64,000 bases of DNA from assembly GCF_001544835.2 (NCBI RefSeq), contig NZ_FCNX02000005.1, positions 186,001 to 250,000 of the forward strand, read 5' to 3'. How positions within the stretch are numbered: the stretch's first letter is position 1; each line of letters begins with the position of its first letter. The notes under the pieces are model-generated. The model did not search any database. It had not been told where the DNA came from and saw only the letters and a program-made list of their open reading frames with translations. The stretch comes from Caballeronia fortuita. GTDB taxonomy: Bacteria > Pseudomonadota > Gammaproteobacteria > Burkholderiales > Burkholderiaceae. Position numbers and translations under genes: made by a program. This document shows, piece after piece, positions 17,471 to 26,869 of the stretch.

Positions 17471-18484
17471 TTACGCGAACTGGCGCAGGAAGCGCAGGTC
17501 GTTCTCGAAGAACAGACGCAGATCCTGCACGCCGTAGCGCAGCATCGTGAGGCGCTCGAGGCCGCTGCCGAACGCGAAACCGATATAGCGCTCCGGGTCC
17601 AGCCCCATGTTACGGATGACGGTCGGATGCACCTGGCCCGAGCCGGAGATTTCCAGCCATTTGCCCGCGTTCTTGCCATGCTCGAACATCATGTCGATCT
17701 CGGCGGACGGCTCCGTGAACGGGAAATACGACGGACGGAAGCGTACGAGAATGTCGTCGCGCTCGAAAAACTTTTTCAGAAAATCGGTGTAGACGCCCTT
17801 CAGGTCCGCGAAGCTGATGTTTTCCTCAATCCAGAGGCCTTCGACCTGGTTGAACATCGGCGAATGGGTGGCGTCGCTGTCCACGCGATACGTGCGGCCC
17901 GGCACGATCACCTTGATCGGCGGCTTGTTCATGCGCGCGTAGCGCACCTGCATCGGGCTCGTGTGCGTGCGAAGGAGCAGCGGCCGGCCATCGGCGTCCT
18001 TGCCGTCGATGTAGAACGTGTCCTGCATCGAGCGCGCCGGATGGTTCTCCGGGCTGTTCAGCGCGGTGAAGTTGTACCAGTCGGTTTCGATCTCGGGACC
18101 ATCGGCGACATCGAAGCCGATCGTGCGAAAGACCTGCTCGACGCGCTCCCATGTGCGCATCACCGGATGCAGCGTGCCCGCGCCCGCGCCGCGTCCGGGC
18201 AGCGTGACGTCGATGGCTTCTGCCGCGAGACGCTGGTTCAGGAGCGCATCGGCGAGCGCCTGACGCCGCGCGTTCAGCGCGGCTTCGACCTGCTGCTTCG
18301 CCTGATTGATGCGCGCGCCTTCGGTCTTCTTCGCTTCCGGATCGAGCTTGCCCAATCCCTTCAGCAAATCAGTCAGCGCGCCGGACTTGCCGAGAAACCG
18401 CGCCTTCTCGTTTTCGAGCGTGGTGGTATCGGTGGCGTGTTCAAAGGCGCTTTTCGCGTCGGCGACAATCTGGTCCAGATCCAT
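17471..18484 (-). CDS. pheS: phenylalanine--tRNA ligase alpha subunit
   Basis: The 337-residue catalytic subunit is a class II synthetase. The N-terminal coiled coil ([17 protein letters not shown] to about residue 90) binds tRNA. The core holds [12 protein letters not shown] (motif 2 region) and [17 protein letters not shown] (motif 3) with the ATP-binding arginine. The start at 18484 is the family start; an upstream in-frame ATG at 18574 falls inside the preceding terminator and is rejected. A terminator-like hairpin separates it from rplT, so pheST may be read through or have its own promoter. Confidence 0.97.
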   Translation of the reverse strand: MDLDQIVADAKSAFEHATDTTTLENEKARFLGKSGALTDLLKGLGKLDPEAKKTEGARINQAKQQVEAALNARRQALADALLNQRLAAEAIDVTLPGRGAGAGTLHPVMRTWERVEQVFRTIGFDVADGPEIETDWYNFTALNSPENHPARSMQDTFYIDGKDADGRPLLLRTHTSPMQVRYARMNKPPIKVIVPGRTYRVDSDATHSPMFNQVEGLWIEENISFADLKGVYTDFLKKFFERDDILVRFRPSYFPFTEPSAEIDMMFEHGKNAGKWLEISGSGQVHPTVIRNMGLDPERYIGFAFGSGLERLTMLRYGVQDLRLFFENDLRFLRQFA

Positions 18485-18573
18485 TGATCCCATCTTTTCG
18501 AAGTTCTGACTAAGTTCGGTTTTGGACGTGGCCTGAGCGATCGCAAGCCATGTGCAAAACCGTCCGACCAACA

Positions 18574-18602
18574 AAAACGGGGCTCGGTGAGAGCCCCGTT
18601 TT
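18574..18602 (-). terminator. Rho-independent terminator after rplT
   Basis: A perfect 12-bp stem (AAAACGGGGCTC with GAGCCCCGTTTT, loop GGTGA) is followed on the minus strand by TTTTTG. It lies 63 bases past rplT and about 90 before pheS. No phenylalanine-rich leader frame precedes it, unlike the E. coli pheST attenuator. Confidence 0.85.
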
Positions 18603-18664
18603 CTGCCTTCGGGCTGCCCTCAAGGGACAACGCTCAGGCAAACCACGCAGTACTAATTTCGCAA

Positions 18665-19024
18665 TTAGGCTGCAACGGCGGCTTTCACCTGCTTGACGAT
18701 CGCAGCAAAAGCAGCCTTGTCGAACACAGCCATGTCAGCCAGAACCTTGCGGTCGAGTTCGATCGAAGCCTTCTTCAGGCCGTTGATGAACACGCTATAG
18801 GTCATGTCGTGCTGACGCACCGCCGCGTTGATACGCGTGATCCACAGTGCACGGAACACACGCTTCTTGTTGCGGCGATCGCGGTAGGCGTACTGGCCTG
18901 CGCGCATGACCGCCTGCTTGGCGATGCGATAGACATTATTGCGACGGCCGCGGTAACCCTTGGCCAGACGGATGATCTTCTTGTGACGGGCCCGTGCGGT
19001 AACCCCACGTTTTACTCGAGGCAT
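18665..19024 (-). CDS. rplT: 50S ribosomal protein L20
   Basis: The 119-residue L20 has the typical basic N-terminal helix ([36 protein letters not shown]) and globular C-terminal domain. It binds 23S rRNA early in 50S assembly. It lies 28 bases after rpmI in the infC-rpmI-rplT operon. In E. coli L20 represses this operon by binding its mRNA; a similar control is plausible but I could not identify the RNA site. Confidence 0.98.
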   Translation of the reverse strand: MPRVKRGVTARARHKKIIRLAKGYRGRRNNVYRIAKQAVMRAGQYAYRDRRNKKRVFRALWITRINAAVRQHDMTYSVFINGLKKASIELDRKVLADMAVFDKAAFAAIVKQVKAAVAA

Positions 19025-19052
19025 GTAGCGCTCCTATGAGTGTAAGTTGAGG

Positions 19053-19250
19053 TTACGCGAACGGCAGCATTGCGCGGACGGAGTTCAGATCAGACTCATG
19101 AACTCCGGTGATGCCACGCAGATGGCGTTTGTTCTTGGTGGTTTTCTTGGTAAGAATGTGGCGCTTGAAGGCCTGACCGCGCTTGACGGTACCGCCCGGA
19201 CGCACCACGAAGCGCTTTGCAGCACTCTTCTTGGTCTTCATCTTCGGCAT
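19053..19250 (-). CDS. rpmI: 50S ribosomal protein L35
   Basis: The 65-residue L35 starts [14 protein letters not shown] and has the family segment [20 protein letters not shown]. Small, highly basic and of normal length. It is the middle gene of infC-rpmI-rplT, 233 bases after infC, a gap in which I see no gene. Confidence 0.98.
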   Translation of the reverse strand: MPKMKTKKSAAKRFVVRPGGTVKRGQAFKRHILTKKTTKNKRHLRGITGVHESDLNSVRAMLPFA

Positions 19251-19483
19251 GAAACAACTCCAGTTTATTAGATGGTCATGGGTGTGCGGCTGATTCGTAA
19301 ATACCGCCAACGAACCCCTTCCCGCCCTTCGAAACCCACGCTCCACTTGTGTGCGAGCGGCCCGGTGAGGAGCCGCCGCTTTCATGACCCGTGTCAACAG
19401 CGTGACACCGGCCCGAAACCGCCGGCGATGCCGCGCCGACCGCCTTTCGACGGCGCGCGATCCATCGCCTTACTGCTGTTCTG

Positions 19484-20011
19484 TTACTTACCCTTCTTCT
19501 TCGGGGCAAGCACCATGATCATCTGACGCCCTTCCATCTTCGGCATCTGCTCGACCTGGCCATATTCGTCCAGATCCGTCTTCAGACGTTCGAGCATGCG
19601 CATGCCGATTTCCTGGTGCGCCATTTCACGGCCGCGGAAACGCAACGTGATTTTCGTCTTGTCGCCGTCTTCGAGGAAGCGCGTGAGGTTGCGCAGCTTG
19701 ACGTTGTAATCACCGTCATCCGTGCCGGGGCGGAATTTGACTTCCTTCACCTGCACGATCTTCTGCTTCAACTTCGCTTCGTGCTGCTTCTTCGCTTCCG
19801 AATACTTGAACTTGCCGTAGTCCATCAAACGGCAGACAGGCGGCGATGCCTGCGGCGCGATTTCGACGAGATCCACATCGAGCTGTTCCGACTGTCGGAA
19901 AGCCTCGGCCAGTTTCACGATTCCGAGCGGCTCGTTGTCCACTCCGACCAAGCGCACTTCCGGTGCGGTAATTTCACCGTTGATGCGATGTGACGACTTA
20001 TCAGTAGCGAT
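19484..20011 (-). CDS. infC: translation initiation factor IF-3 with a non-canonical ATC start
   Basis: The 175-residue factor binds the 30S subunit and checks start codons. The N domain begins [18 protein letters not shown] and the C domain carries [20 protein letters not shown]. No ATG, GTG or TTG stands at the family start. The only codon that fits is ATC at 20009-20011, with AGAGGA eight bases upstream. IF-3 proofreads against such codons and thereby limits its own synthesis; E. coli infC uses ATT for the same purpose. A GTG at 19957 would remove the conserved first strand. The gene is 47 bases after thrS. Confidence 0.95.
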   Translation of the reverse strand: MATDKSSHRINGEITAPEVRLVGVDNEPLGIVKLAEAFRQSEQLDVDLVEIAPQASPPVCRLMDYGKFKYSEAKKQHEAKLKQKIVQVKEVKFRPGTDDGDYNVKLRNLTRFLEDGDKTKITLRFRGREMAHQEIGMRMLERLKTDLDEYGQVEQMPKMEGRQMIMVLAPKKKGK

Positions 20012-20058
20012 GTTACGTTTCCTCTAAAAATGAAAAAACAAGCCGCGCTGCGAGTGAC

Positions 20059-21966
20059 TTACTTGAACGCCCGCACTTCCTGCTGCAGGCGCTCCAGAAA
20101 TGCGTCGACCGGCATCACGCCCAGGTCGACACCGCCACGAGCACGCACGGCTACGGTTTGCGCATCACGCTCCTTGTCGCCGACGACCAGCAGGTACGGG
20201 ACCTTTTGCAGCGTGTGCTCGCGTATTTTATAGCTAATCTTCTCATTGCGCAAATCGGACTCCACTCTAAGCCCTTGTTTTTGCAACGATTGAGCCAGAT
20301 TTCCGGCATATTCGGCCTGACTTTCAGCAATATTCAGCACAACAGCCTGAGTCGGCGCGAGCCACGGCGGCATGGCGCCGGCATGGTGTTCGATCAGAAT
20401 GCCGAGAAAACGCTCCATTGATCCGACGATTGCGCGATGGAGCATCACCGGGCGGCGGCGGCTGTTGTCTTCCGCCACATACTCCGCGCCGAGACGCTCC
20501 GGCAGCACCATGTCGAGCTGCAAGGTGCCGCACTGCCACGAACGGCCGAGCGCGTCCTTGATGTGATACTCGATCTTCGGGCCGTAAAACGCGCCTTCGC
20601 CCGCGAGCTCTTCCCACTGCAAACCGCACGCGGTCAATGCTTCGCGCAGACCCTGTTCCGCGCGATCCCAGGTTTCGTCGGTGCCCGCGCGCTGCTCCGG
20701 ACGCAGCGACAGCTTGATGTCGATGTGATCGAACCCGAAATCCTTGTAGACGCTCATCGCGAGCGTATTGAACGCGATCGACTCCGCGATGAACTGGTCT
20801 TCGGTACAGAAAATGTGCGCATCGTCCTGAACGAAGCCGCGCACGCGCATCAGACCGTGCAGCGCGCCCGACGGCTCGTTGCGATGGCACGAACCGAACT
20901 CCGCGTAACGCAGCGGCAGATCGCGATACGAACGCAGGCCGTGATTGAACACCTGGACGTGGCCCGGGCAATTCATCGGCTTGATTGCGTAGTCGCGCTT
21001 TTCCGATTCGGTCGTGAACATGTTTTCACGATAATTCTGCCAGTGACCCGACGCTTCCCACAGCGAGCGGTCCATGACCATCGGGGTCTTGATCTCGAGA
21101 TAGCCGGCGTCGTTGACGCGGCGGCGCATGTACTGCTCCACTTGCTGCCACAGCGACCAGCCCTTCGGATGCCAGAACACCATGCCCGGCGCTTCGTCTT
21201 GCAGATGGAACAGGTCGAGCTGTTTGCCGAGCTTGCGATGGTCGCGCTTCTCGGCCTCTTCGAGCATGTGCAGGTACTGATCCTGGTCTTCCTTCTTCGT
21301 CCACGCGGTGCCGTAAATGCGCTGCAGCTGCTCGTTTTTCGAATCGCCGCGCCAGTACGCGCCCGCGACCTTCATCAGCTTGAAGACCTTCAGCTTGCCG
21401 GTGGACGGCACGTGCGGGCCGCGGCACAGGTCGATGAAATTGCCGTGACCATACAGCCGGATCTCGTCGCTGTCAGGAATCGACTCGATGATCTCCGCCT
21501 TGTACTTTTCTCCGATGCTCTTGAAGTACTCGACCGCCTCGTCGCGCGACACGACGCGGCGCGACACCGGCTCGTCCTTCTTCGCGAGCTCCTGCATGCG
21601 CTTTTCGATCTTCTCGAGATCTTCGGGCGTGAAAGGACGGCTGTACGAGAAGTCGTAGTAAAAGCCGTTGTCGATGACCGGCCCGATGGTCACTTGCGCT
21701 TCCGGAAACAGATCCTTCACGGCGTACGCAAGCAAGTGCGCGGTCGAGTGGCGCACGACATCGACGCCTTCCGGATCCTTGTCCGTGACGATGGCGAGCG
21801 ACGAATCCTTGTCGATGACAAACGAGGTATCGACGAGTTCGCCGTTCAGCTTGCCGGCGAGCGCCGCCTTGGCGAGGCCCGCGCCGATCGATGCCGCGAC
21901 TTCCGCGACCGTCACCGGGTGATCGTATTGTCGGACCGACCCATCAGGCAAACGTACCGAAACCAT
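20059..21966 (-). CDS. thrS: threonine--tRNA ligase
   Basis: The 635-residue class II synthetase has an N-terminal TGS domain ([21 protein letters not shown]), an editing domain with [17 protein letters not shown] and the HxxxH-type zinc site, a catalytic core with [12 protein letters not shown] (zinc cysteine), and an anticodon-binding domain at the C terminus. The ATG at 21966 is chosen because GGAG lies six bases upstream; an in-frame TTG four codons earlier overlaps that site. Upstream is a threonine-rich mini-frame and a terminator that could attenuate this gene. Confidence 0.97.
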   Translation of the reverse strand: MVSVRLPDGSVRQYDHPVTVAEVAASIGAGLAKAALAGKLNGELVDTSFVIDKDSSLAIVTDKDPEGVDVVRHSTAHLLAYAVKDLFPEAQVTIGPVIDNGFYYDFSYSRPFTPEDLEKIEKRMQELAKKDEPVSRRVVSRDEAVEYFKSIGEKYKAEIIESIPDSDEIRLYGHGNFIDLCRGPHVPSTGKLKVFKLMKVAGAYWRGDSKNEQLQRIYGTAWTKKEDQDQYLHMLEEAEKRDHRKLGKQLDLFHLQDEAPGMVFWHPKGWSLWQQVEQYMRRRVNDAGYLEIKTPMVMDRSLWEASGHWQNYRENMFTTESEKRDYAIKPMNCPGHVQVFNHGLRSYRDLPLRYAEFGSCHRNEPSGALHGLMRVRGFVQDDAHIFCTEDQFIAESIAFNTLAMSVYKDFGFDHIDIKLSLRPEQRAGTDETWDRAEQGLREALTACGLQWEELAGEGAFYGPKIEYHIKDALGRSWQCGTLQLDMVLPERLGAEYVAEDNSRRRPVMLHRAIVGSMERFLGILIEHHAGAMPPWLAPTQAVVLNIAESQAEYAGNLAQSLQKQGLRVESDLRNEKISYKIREHTLQKVPYLLVVGDKERDAQTVAVRARGGVDLGVMPVDAFLERLQQEVRAFK

Positions 21967-22051
21967 ATCGTTCTCCAAGACGCCGGCGCTTGCCGGGCAA
22001 TTCGTTTAAGCATTGCCGCGCGATTCGTTTCGAAAATCGCAAGACAAAAAA

Positions 22052-22081
22052 AATGCGGCCCCGCTATCGAGGGGCCGCATT
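22052..22081 (-). terminator. Rho-independent terminator upstream of thrS, candidate attenuator
   Basis: An 11-bp stem (AATGCGGCCCC with GGGGCCGCATT) is followed on the minus strand by eight T. It is about 180 bases past tRNA-Val and 85 before thrS. Its loop and upper left arm (22064-22072) can pair with 22130-22139 at the stop codon of a threonine-rich mini-frame: nine pairs with one bulged G. Confidence 0.88.
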
Positions 22082-22135
22082 CACTTTTCACACATACCGC
22101 GAAACATTTTGGCAGAAGGCGAATATGGTCCTCGA

Positions 22136-22180
22136 CTAGCGTCGCTCCGAAGTTGTTTCGGTCAACGTTCGACGTGCCAT
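22136..22180 (-). CDS. candidate threonine-rich leader peptide of thrS
   Basis: A 14-codon frame, MARRTLTETTSERR, starts at ATG 22180 with AAGG ten bases upstream and ends at TAG 22136-22138. Four of its 14 codons are threonine, each a different one (ACG, ACC, ACA, ACT). Its stop codon lies at the start of the sequence that can compete with the terminator at 22052-22081. Position, codon content and downstream terminator fit ribosome-mediated attenuation of thrS. No homologue is known to me and such a short frame can arise by chance. Confidence 0.45.
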   Translation of the reverse strand: MARRTLTETTSERR

Positions 22181-22259
22181 TTTATTTTCGCCTTTTGCGC
22201 AGCGCGCTTCTTGCGGTTTGAAACTCCACGAACCGAAGTACGCTGAATTTCGTTTTCGT

Positions 22260-22336
22260 TGGTAGGCTCGATTGGACTCGAACCAACGACCCCCACCATG
22301 TCAAGGTGGTGCTCTAACCAGCTGAGCTACGAGCCT
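22260..22336 (-). tRNA. tRNA-Val (anticodon GAC)
   Basis: The minus strand forms a complete 77-base cloverleaf: acceptor AGGCTCG with CGAGCCT, D-arm GCTC, anticodon stem CCACC/GGTGG with loop TTGACAT (anticodon GAC), T-arm GTTGG-TTCGAGT-CCAAT and an encoded CCA. It lies between relA and thrS, as in other Burkholderiaceae. Confidence 0.97.
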
Positions 22337-22348
22337 GAAAGAAGTGAG

Positions 22349-22377
22349 ATTATATGGAGCGTTTCTGATCTTGGCAA
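22349..22377 (-). promoter_or_regulatory. sigma-70 promoter of tRNA-Val
   Basis: On the minus strand TTGCCA (22377-22372) and a perfect TATAAT (22354-22349) are 17 bases apart, and the -10 ends 12 bases before the tRNA. Transcription may continue into the thrS leader. Confidence 0.8.
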
Positions 22378-22414
22378 GTGTTTATCTGCAGAAAAAATGA
22401 AAAACATTCGCCGA

Positions 22415-24649
22415 TCATGCGCGACGCGATGCGCGAATCACGCCCGCCACTTCGCCGAGCAAGGTACACGCGCGTTGAATCTGCGCCGCACTCGACACTT
22501 CCACGGTGAACTGCATATACGCGATATTCCTGCGGCTCTGACTCTTCACGCCGATCACGTTGATTTTCTCGCGCGCGAACACTTCGGAGATATCGCGCAG
22601 CAGACCCTGACGGTCAGCCGCTTCGACCGAGAGATCCACCGGATATACCGAAGAACCGCGCCCGTCCATCACGTCGGCGGACCAGGTCGTGTGCAGCACG
22701 CGCTCGGGCGAGCGCTGCGCCATGCGCTGGAACGTCGCGCAATCCGTGCGGTGTATGGACATGCCCTTGCCGCGCGTGACGAAACCCGCGATCGGGTCAG
22801 GCGGCGCCGGGCGGCAGCAGCGCGCGAGCTGCGTGAGCAGCGCATCCACTCCGACGACGAGCACGCCCGTCGACGCGCCGTGCGCCACGCTCTGCCCGCT
22901 GCTGCGCTTTTCGAACTGCTCGGGCGCTTCGGGTTCGGGCTCGGGCGGCGGCGCGTCGGACAGCGCCTGCTCGATATTGCGCAGACTGAACTCTTCCTTC
23001 GCGACGACCGCGTAGAGCTCTTCAGGCGTCTTGAAGCCGAGCTTGCTCGCGAGCTGATCCAGACTGACCGACGTCTTGCCTTCGCGCTGCAAGGTCTTTT
23101 CGACGATCGTCCGTCCCGCCGCGATGTTCTCCGCCGCGTCTGCCGCGAGGAACCACGAGCGCACCTTCTGCCGCGCGCGGGCGCTATGCAGATAGCCGAG
23201 TTGCGGATTGAGCCAGTCGCGCGACGGCCCGCCTTCCTTCACCGCGACGATCTCGACCGTCTGTCCGTTCTGCAGCGGCGTGTTGAGCGGCACCATCGCG
23301 CCATCGACGCGCGCGCCGCGGCAGCGATGCCCGAGTTCGCTGTGCAGGTGATACGCGAAATCGACGGCCGTCGCGCCCTGTGGCAGCGCGATCACGCGCG
23401 CCTGCGGCGTCAGCACATAGATATGGTCGTCGTCGAGCGTGGCATCGCGAAGATGCTGCCAGCCGCGCTGTTCTCCGCGACCCTCCCCTTCGACGTCGTC
23501 CTTCCACGCGAGAAGCTGGCGCAGCCACGCGATCTTCTCGTCGTATTTCTCGCTCGCCGTGACCTGCCCCGCATAGCCGCGTGCGCCCGCCTCCTTGTAA
23601 CGCCAGTGCGCGGCCACGCCGTACTCGGCGAACTGATGCATCTCGTACGTGCGGATCTGCACTTCGAACGCGCGCCCGTCGTCGCCGATCACGACCGTAT
23701 GCAGCGATTTGTAGCCGTTGGGCTTGGGACGCGAGATGTAGTCGTCGAACTCGCGCGGTACCGGCTGCCACAGGTTGTGCACGATGCCGAGCACGGTGTA
23801 GCAATCCTTGATATCGCCGACGATCACGCGAAACGCGCGCACGTCGTTCAGTTCGGAGAAGTCGAGATGCTTGCCGCGCATCTTCTTCCAGATGCTGTAG
23901 ATGTGCTTCGGCCGCCCGCTCACTTCCGCCTTGATGTGCGCGGTGTCGAGTTCCTTCTGCAGACGCGCGATCGCCTCGGTCACATACGACTCGCGCTCCA
24001 CGCGCTTCTCGTCCAGCAGCTTCGCGATGCGCTTGTACGTGACCGGATCCTCGAAGCGGAACGACAGGTCTTCGAGCTCCCACTTCAGTTGCCAGATGCC
24101 GAGCCGGTTCGCGAGCGGCGCGTAGATCTCGAGCGTCTCGCGCGGCACGTCGGGCGACGGTTCCATCTTGTGCGCGGCGTAGTAGCGCAAGGTCTGCACG
24201 CGCGATGCGAGCCGGATCAGCACGACGCGGATGTCCTGCGCGAACGCGAGCAGCATCTTGCGCAGCGCTTCGACCTGCGCGCGCCGGGCGGCTTGCGCAT
24301 CGCGCGTGTTTTCGGGCAGTTCCGCGAGCGTCGCGCGCGAGCTGACCGAACCGAGACGCAGGAGCTTGCGCACGTCGCCGACGAGCCGCTGCACTTCCGT
24401 CCCGAAACGCTCCGCGATGACCTTCTCGGGATCGTCGAGATGGGGCGCCAGCACGAAGAGCGCGGCCGCCGCGATCGCGTGCGAGTCGACGTTGAGTGTC
24501 TGCATGATGCGCGCGGTGCCCGCGGCGTGGTCCGCGAGCAGTTCGCCCGTGGAGACGCGCGCGTCCTTCGCGTGCTCGCGCACGAACGCGAGCGCGTCGT
24601 CGATGGACGGCTCGGGCAGCGTCTGGGCGGGAACGGCGGTCTCGGTCAT
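22415..24649 (-). CDS. relA: (p)ppGpp synthetase RelA
   Basis: The 744-residue stringent-response enzyme makes (p)ppGpp on stalled ribosomes. The N-terminal hydrolase domain is degenerate: where SpoT has the HDxxED catalytic motif this protein reads LFVLAPHLDDPEK, so it should be synthetase-only. The synthetase domain (about 240-380) has DVRAFRVIVGDIKDCYTVLG, ISRPKPNGYKSLHT and FEVQIRTYEMHQFAEYGVAAHW. TGS (VIALPQGATAVDFAYHLHSE), the helical/zinc-finger region with LARCCRPAPPDPIAGFVTRG and a C-terminal ACT domain follow. It stops 38 bases before the tRNA-Val promoter. Confidence 0.96.
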   Translation of the reverse strand: MTETAVPAQTLPEPSIDDALAFVREHAKDARVSTGELLADHAAGTARIMQTLNVDSHAIAAAALFVLAPHLDDPEKVIAERFGTEVQRLVGDVRKLLRLGSVSSRATLAELPENTRDAQAARRAQVEALRKMLLAFAQDIRVVLIRLASRVQTLRYYAAHKMEPSPDVPRETLEIYAPLANRLGIWQLKWELEDLSFRFEDPVTYKRIAKLLDEKRVERESYVTEAIARLQKELDTAHIKAEVSGRPKHIYSIWKKMRGKHLDFSELNDVRAFRVIVGDIKDCYTVLGIVHNLWQPVPREFDDYISRPKPNGYKSLHTVVIGDDGRAFEVQIRTYEMHQFAEYGVAAHWRYKEAGARGYAGQVTASEKYDEKIAWLRQLLAWKDDVEGEGRGEQRGWQHLRDATLDDDHIYVLTPQARVIALPQGATAVDFAYHLHSELGHRCRGARVDGAMVPLNTPLQNGQTVEIVAVKEGGPSRDWLNPQLGYLHSARARQKVRSWFLAADAAENIAAGRTIVEKTLQREGKTSVSLDQLASKLGFKTPEELYAVVAKEEFSLRNIEQALSDAPPPEPEPEAPEQFEKRSSGQSVAHGASTGVLVVGVDALLTQLARCCRPAPPDPIAGFVTRGKGMSIHRTDCATFQRMAQRSPERVLHTTWSADVMDGRGSSVYPVDLSVEAADRQGLLRDISEVFAREKINVIGVKSQSRRNIAYMQFTVEVSSAAQIQRACTLLGEVAGVIRASRRA

Positions 24650-24681
24650 GCGGGCGACGCCACGACTTCAATCGATGCGAT

Positions 24682-25035
24682 TCAGCCGCGCTGCGCGGCG
24701 ATCACGACGATTTCGACGAGGCAGGCCGGATTGGCGAGCTTCGCTTCGACGGTTGCGCGCGGCGGCGTGTTGCCTTCGGCGACCCACGCGTCCCACACGG
24801 CGTTCATGCCGGGGAAGTGAATCATGTCCGAGATGTAGATCTGCACCGACAGCAGATGCGCTTTGTCGCTGTTCGCTTCTTCGAGCAAGCGGTCGATATG
24901 GCCGAGCACTTCGCGCGTCTGGCCGGTGATGTCCTGCTCCGTGTCCTCGGCGATCTGGCCTGCGAGATACACCGTGCCGTTGTGGATCGCGGTTTCGGAA
25001 AGGCGCGGACCGACGTGATGACGAATGACTGCCAT
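24682..25035 (-). CDS. RidA/YjgF-family protein
   Basis: The 117-residue member of the Rid family may deaminate reactive enamine/imine intermediates. It keeps the arginine (PPRATVEA) and the following glutamate (CLVEIVVIA) that RidA needs for imine hydrolysis, and the TVYLAGQIAEDT strand. It resembles the relA-linked Rid subgroup more than canonical RidA, so its substrate is uncertain. It lies 32 bases upstream of relA on the same strand and may be co-transcribed with it. The start at 25035 is the family start. Confidence 0.88.
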   Translation of the reverse strand: MAVIRHHVGPRLSETAIHNGTVYLAGQIAEDTEQDITGQTREVLGHIDRLLEEANSDKAHLLSVQIYISDMIHFPGMNAVWDAWVAEGNTPPRATVEAKLANPACLVEIVVIAAQRG

Positions 25036-25098
25036 TGTGTGTTCCTGATCGATGAATGATGAAAAAAACGGCACAAGCGACGCACGCTCAGCGCATTA

Positions 25099-26019
25099 TT
25101 ATGCCTCTCTGCCGCCATCGCCGAGAAAGAAGCCCTGGGCGATGGCGATCTGATCCTCGTCGAGAAACGCCGGCGCATGCCCCGCGCCCGGCACTTCCGC
25201 GCTCGTCACGGCCTGCCCTTTTTCGACCATCTGCGCGACCGTCTCGCGCGACAGCAAATCCGATGTCTCGCCGCGCACGACGAGCACCGGCGTTTTGATC
25301 GACGCGAGCGAGCGCCACAAAAACGCCTCGCCGGCCGCGTTCTGCTCGTCGGTCGCCGATGTGAACGGCGTCGCGATGCCCGGGTCGTATCGAAAGCCCC
25401 ACGCGCCATCGCGTTCGTGCAGGAGCGGCGTGTTGATGCTCGTCCACTCTTCGTCGGTCAGCGGCCCGAACGAGGACGCGAGCGCCGCCGCGTGCCGTAC
25501 ACCTTCGTCGAGCGACGCGAAGCGCGCCGGCTTGCCGAGATACTCGCCGATGCGCTTGAGCGCGATCGGCTCGATATGCGGCCCGACATCGTTGAGCAGC
25601 ATCTTTCTGATCGGCGTATTCGGCAGTCCGCCGAGCGCCATGCCGATGAGCCCGCCCATCGACGTGCCGAACCAGTCCACTGTCTCCACGTTGAGCCGCG
25701 CGATCAGCGTGACCATGTCGGCGACGTATTGCGGCACGCCGTAGTGGCGCGGATCGGCGAGCCAGTCGGACAGGCCGCGCCCGACCACATCCGGGCACAC
25801 CACGCGATAGTCCCGCGCGAACGCCTGCGCGAGCTTGTCGAAATCTCGGCCCGAGCGCGTGAGGCCGTGCACGCACAGAAGCACGCGCGGATTGGCCGGA
25901 TCGCCCCACTCCGTATAGGCGATGCGATGCAGACCCGCCGGGCTCGCGCATTGCACGAAGCGCTGACGCGGCTGACTCAGATCGGAATGCACGGCTTCGA
26001 CGACGATGGATGCGGTCAT
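25099..26019 (-). CDS. alpha/beta hydrolase
   Basis: The 306-residue alpha/beta-fold hydrolase has VLLCVHGLTRSGRDFD (oxyanion region), the nucleophile elbow GTSMGG and a C-terminal GAGHAPAF with the catalytic histidine. VVRGETSDLLS holds the likely acid. The start at 26019 is chosen because GAGGG lies eight bases upstream; a frame open to 26175 adds a non-conserved basic stretch. It is about 60 bases upstream of the Rid gene on the same strand. The substrate is unknown. Confidence 0.88.
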   Translation of the reverse strand: MTASIVVEAVHSDLSQPRQRFVQCASPAGLHRIAYTEWGDPANPRVLLCVHGLTRSGRDFDKLAQAFARDYRVVCPDVVGRGLSDWLADPRHYGVPQYVADMVTLIARLNVETVDWFGTSMGGLIGMALGGLPNTPIRKMLLNDVGPHIEPIALKRIGEYLGKPARFASLDEGVRHAAALASSFGPLTDEEWTSINTPLLHERDGAWGFRYDPGIATPFTSATDEQNAAGEAFLWRSLASIKTPVLVVRGETSDLLSRETVAQMVEKGQAVTSAEVPGAGHAPAFLDEDQIAIAQGFFLGDGGREA

Positions 26020-26134
26020 TGGAGAGTCCCTCGTGGCAAGTGTCGAAACGATTGTAAAGCGCATCTCGCAAGATCGAGCGCGCCTATGCCGGACGGACGA
26101 CCCGGACGCGGCCGAACCGGCGTTCAAAAGCAAA

Positions 26135-26163
26135 GCGGGCGAAGCCCCGAAAGCTCCGCCCGC
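26135..26163 (-). terminator. Rho-independent terminator after scoB
   Basis: GCGGGCG (26135-26141) pairs with CGCCCGC (26157-26163), extended by AGC/GCT with one mismatch. On the minus strand it is followed by TTTGCTTTTG. A second perfect stem without T-run lies at 26189-26209. Together they end the leftward scoAB transcript. Confidence 0.7.
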
Positions 26164-26224
26164 CCCCCTTCTCACGCGCTCACGCGCTCACGCCGCGAGA
26201 TGCGGCGTGCGACTCACGCCGGCG

Positions 26225-26866
26225 TCACTTGACGTTGGCGACGTCGAGCGGCGCGCCCGTCTTTTTCTGGATTTCCTCGACAGTGACGCCGTCGGCCAGT
26301 TCGACGAGCTTCAGCCCGCCGTCGACGACATCGATCACGCCGAGGTCCGTGATGATGCGATTCACGACGCCCACGCCCGTCAGCGGCAGCGTGCACTCTT
26401 CGAGAATCTTGTGCTGGTCGCCCTTTGCGACATGTTCCATCAGCACGACGACCTTCTTCACGCCGGCGACGAGGTCCATCGCGCCGCCCATGCCCTTGAT
26501 CATCTTGCCGGGGATCATCCAGTTGGCGAGATCGCCCTTCTTGCTGATCTGCATCGCGCCGAGGATCGCCAGGTTGATGTGGCCGCCGCGGATCATCGCG
26601 AACGAATCAGCCGACGAAAAGATCGACGAGCCCGGCAGCGTGGTGACGGTCTGCTTGCCGGCGTTGATGAGATCGGCGTCGACTTCGTCCTCATACGGCG
26701 ACGGCCCGATGCCGAGCAGGCCGTTTTCCGATTGCAGCCACACTTCCATGCCGTCCGGCACGTGATTGGCGACGAGCGTCGGCAAGCCGATGCCCAGGTT
26801 CACGTAGAAGCCGTCCTGCAGTTCCTGCGCCGCGCGCGCGGCCATCTGGTCACGAGTCCAAGCCAT
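26225..26866 (-). CDS. scoB: 3-oxoacid CoA-transferase subunit B
   Basis: The 213-residue beta subunit of a succinyl-CoA:3-ketoacid CoA-transferase. The [10 protein letters not shown] motif carries the catalytic glutamate (Glu47), and [17 protein letters not shown] and [20 protein letters not shown] segments are typical. Its likely reaction is CoA transfer to acetoacetate in ketone body use. It starts three bases after scoA. It is a paralogue of pcaJ in the same window; the shorter length and absence of pca neighbours favour the acetoacetate role. Confidence 0.92.
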   Translation of the reverse strand: MAWTRDQMAARAAQELQDGFYVNLGIGLPTLVANHVPDGMEVWLQSENGLLGIGPSPYEDEVDADLINAGKQTVTTLPGSSIFSSADSFAMIRGGHINLAILGAMQISKKGDLANWMIPGKMIKGMGGAMDLVAGVKKVVVLMEHVAKGDQHKILEECTLPLTGVGVVNRIITDLGVIDVVDGGLKLVELADGVTVEEIQKKTGAPLDVANVK

Positions 26867-26869
26867 GAT

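Noticed and set aside
18485..18664. Phe-rich attenuator leader for pheST
   Set aside because: No short frame with phenylalanine codons precedes the terminator at 18574-18602.
20437..22221. 594-codon open frame antisense to thrS
   Set aside because: Antisense shadow with random composition; ThrS on the other strand has all its motifs.
22259..24820. 853-codon open frame antisense to relA
   Set aside because: It is rich in Arg, His, Ala and Asp as expected for the antisense frame of a high-GC gene, has no family resemblance and lies opposite a clear RelA.
26171..26192. Short tandem repeat CTCACGCG
   Set aside because: Only two copies and a fraction, beside a terminator; no sign of a functional array or CRISPR.
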